This document shows positions 63,170 to 64,000 of a stretch of 64,000 bases of DNA, piece by piece. Position 1 is the first letter of the stretch, and the number at the start of each line of letters is the position of its first letter. The notes below the pieces were generated by a model. It saw nothing but the letters and a program-made list of their open reading frames with translations. It was not told the origin of the DNA and made no database searches. The stretch comes from Sinomicrobium weinanense (GTDB taxonomy: Bacteria; Bacteroidota; Bacteroidia; Flavobacteriales; Flavobacteriaceae), in NCBI RefSeq assembly GCF_018863395.1, contig NZ_JAHKRR010000013.1, forward strand, positions 1-64,000. Direction: 5' to 3'. Made by a program: the position numbers and the translations under genes.

Positions 63170-64000
63170 TTAGTCGGAAACCGGGACGTTATTCACCGTT
63201 TTTTTCCGGTCGGCATATTGCCTGGCATAGTCTTTCGGGGCCATGCCATATTCTTTCTTAAAGCAGTTGCTGAAGTATTTTTGATTCCTGAACCCTGTCA
63301 TATAAGCGACTTCCGAAATATAAAGATTATTGTTCTTCAGAAGCTGGGCCCCTCTTTTTAACCTTATCTTTTTTATGAAGTTAACCGGGGTTTCCCCGGC
63401 GATGGCCTGTAATTTCCGATACAGGTTGGCCCTGCTCATCCCCACTTCCGAGGCCAGGTATTCCACGCTGAGCAGGTTGTCGTCCATGGAGTTTTCGATA
63501 ATGGTCACGAGTTTTTTGATGAATTTTTCATCAACTGACGGAATTTCTATTTCCGACGGTCCTCCGGTGATGACCTTGCTGTATTTTTCTTTTAATTGCC
63601 TGCGGACCAAAAGAGTGTTTTTTACCTTCCACTTTACAAAATCAAGGCTGAAAGGTTTTTCGATATAGTCGTCCGCCCCCAAACTGAGGCATTGGACCTT
63701 AACATCATCAGAATCCCTTGCGGTAAGCATAAAAACAGGGATGTGGTTTGTTTCGGTATTTTCCTTGATCTTTTTCAGCATGCCGATACCGTCCTCCACG
63801 GGCATCAGGATATCACTGATGATCAGTTGCGGGGTTTTCTCCGTGGCGAGCGCATACCCTTCGCGCCCGTCGGAGGCTTCCAGGACGTGAAAATCTGCCC
63901 TGAGTTCTTCTTTCATCATGGTACGGAGCTCTACATGGTCCTCGACCAGGAGGATCTTTGGTTTATTGCCCGGTTTAGGAACGGTGTTCCCCTCAGTTAC
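63170..64000 (-). CDS. HTCS3, C-terminal part: receiver and AraC domains (partial)
   Basis: The frame is open to the right edge, so only the last 276 residues are seen. The receiver domain starts KILLVEDHVELRTMMKEEL near the edge and carries the phospho-acceptor Asp in LIISDILMPVEDG and the conserved Thr and Lys in FMLTARDSD and YIEKPFS. A linker leads to an AraC-type double helix-turn-helix (SVEYLASEVGMSRANLYRKL and ISEVAYMTGFRNQKYFSNCF). The order is that of an HTCS whose sensor and kinase part lies beyond the window. It differs clearly from HTCS1 and HTCS2. It is upstream of the TIM-barrel and sulfatase 5 genes on the same strand and presumably controls them. Confidence 0.9.
   Translation of the reverse strand, partial: VTEGNTVPKPGNKPKILLVEDHVELRTMMKEELRADFHVLEASDGREGYALATEKTPQLIISDILMPVEDGIGMLKKIKENTETNHIPVFMLTARDSDDVKVQCLSLGADDYIEKPFSLDFVKWKVKNTLLVRRQLKEKYSKVITGGPSEIEIPSVDEKFIKKLVTIIENSMDDNLLSVEYLASEVGMSRANLYRKLQAIAGETPVNFIKKIRLKRGAQLLKNNNLYISEVAYMTGFRNQKYFSNCFKKEYGMAPKDYARQYADRKKTVNNVPVSD

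Overview
The window looks like chromosomal DNA of a marine or algae-associated member of the Flavobacteriaceae (Bacteroidota). The signs are SusC/SusD pairs, hybrid two-component systems (HTCS), lipoprotein signal peptides, AT-rich leaders with almost no Shine-Dalgarno sequences, and many sulfatases. No rRNA, tRNA or CRISPR array was seen.

Bases 1-8,700 are an accessory flank. It holds small hypothetical genes on the minus strand (two apparently cut and joined at about 730-740), a SnoaL-like protein, a Crp/Fnr-type regulator, an orphan TPR sensor kinase (plus), a lipoprotein (minus), and a mobile-element remnant with a short ssb and a DUF932 gene that seems frameshifted near its end.

Bases 8,748-64,000 are one large composite polysaccharide utilization locus (PUL), or several adjoining ones. 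Block A (plus, 8,748-36,294): SusC1/SusD1, GH30-like enzyme, CstA-type transporter, HTCS1, LacZ-type GH2, an unrecognised 823-aa exported protein with a duplicated module, sulfatase 1, alpha/beta esterase, second GH2, sulfatase 2 and an unclassified clan GH-A lipoprotein. Block B (minus, 46,483-36,477): GH5-like lipoprotein with Ala at the expected nucleophile, sulfatase 3 with a C-terminal beta-sandwich, HTCS2 and a GH59-like galactosidase. Block C (plus, 47,091-59,794): SusC2/SusD2, SusC3/SusD3, a DUF1735-type surface protein and sulfatase 4. Block D (minus, 64,000-59,939): C-terminal part of HTCS3, a TIM-barrel lipoprotein with a beta-trefoil insert, and sulfatase 5.

Five Cys-type S1 sulfatases, two GH2 enzymes, a GH59-like enzyme and GH30-like enzymes point to a sulfated, probably acylated, beta-galactan-type glycan (inference). 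Surface enzymes and SusD lipoproteins would capture and cut the chain, the SusC channels import fragments, periplasmic sulfatases, esterase and exo-enzymes finish them, and the HTCS proteins sense products and activate the operons. CstA-like proteins are pyruvate transporters in E. coli, so a pyruvylated galactan is a testable possibility.

The most notable non-coding signal is a 25-bp motif (AATTGAT-N7-TCACAAT-M-ATT) in the same orientation upstream of three clan GH-A genes in blocks A and B, followed at fixed spacing by a second conserved stretch: a candidate HTCS operator. Two MITE-like inverted-repeat elements lie within the PUL, one immediately before susC2.
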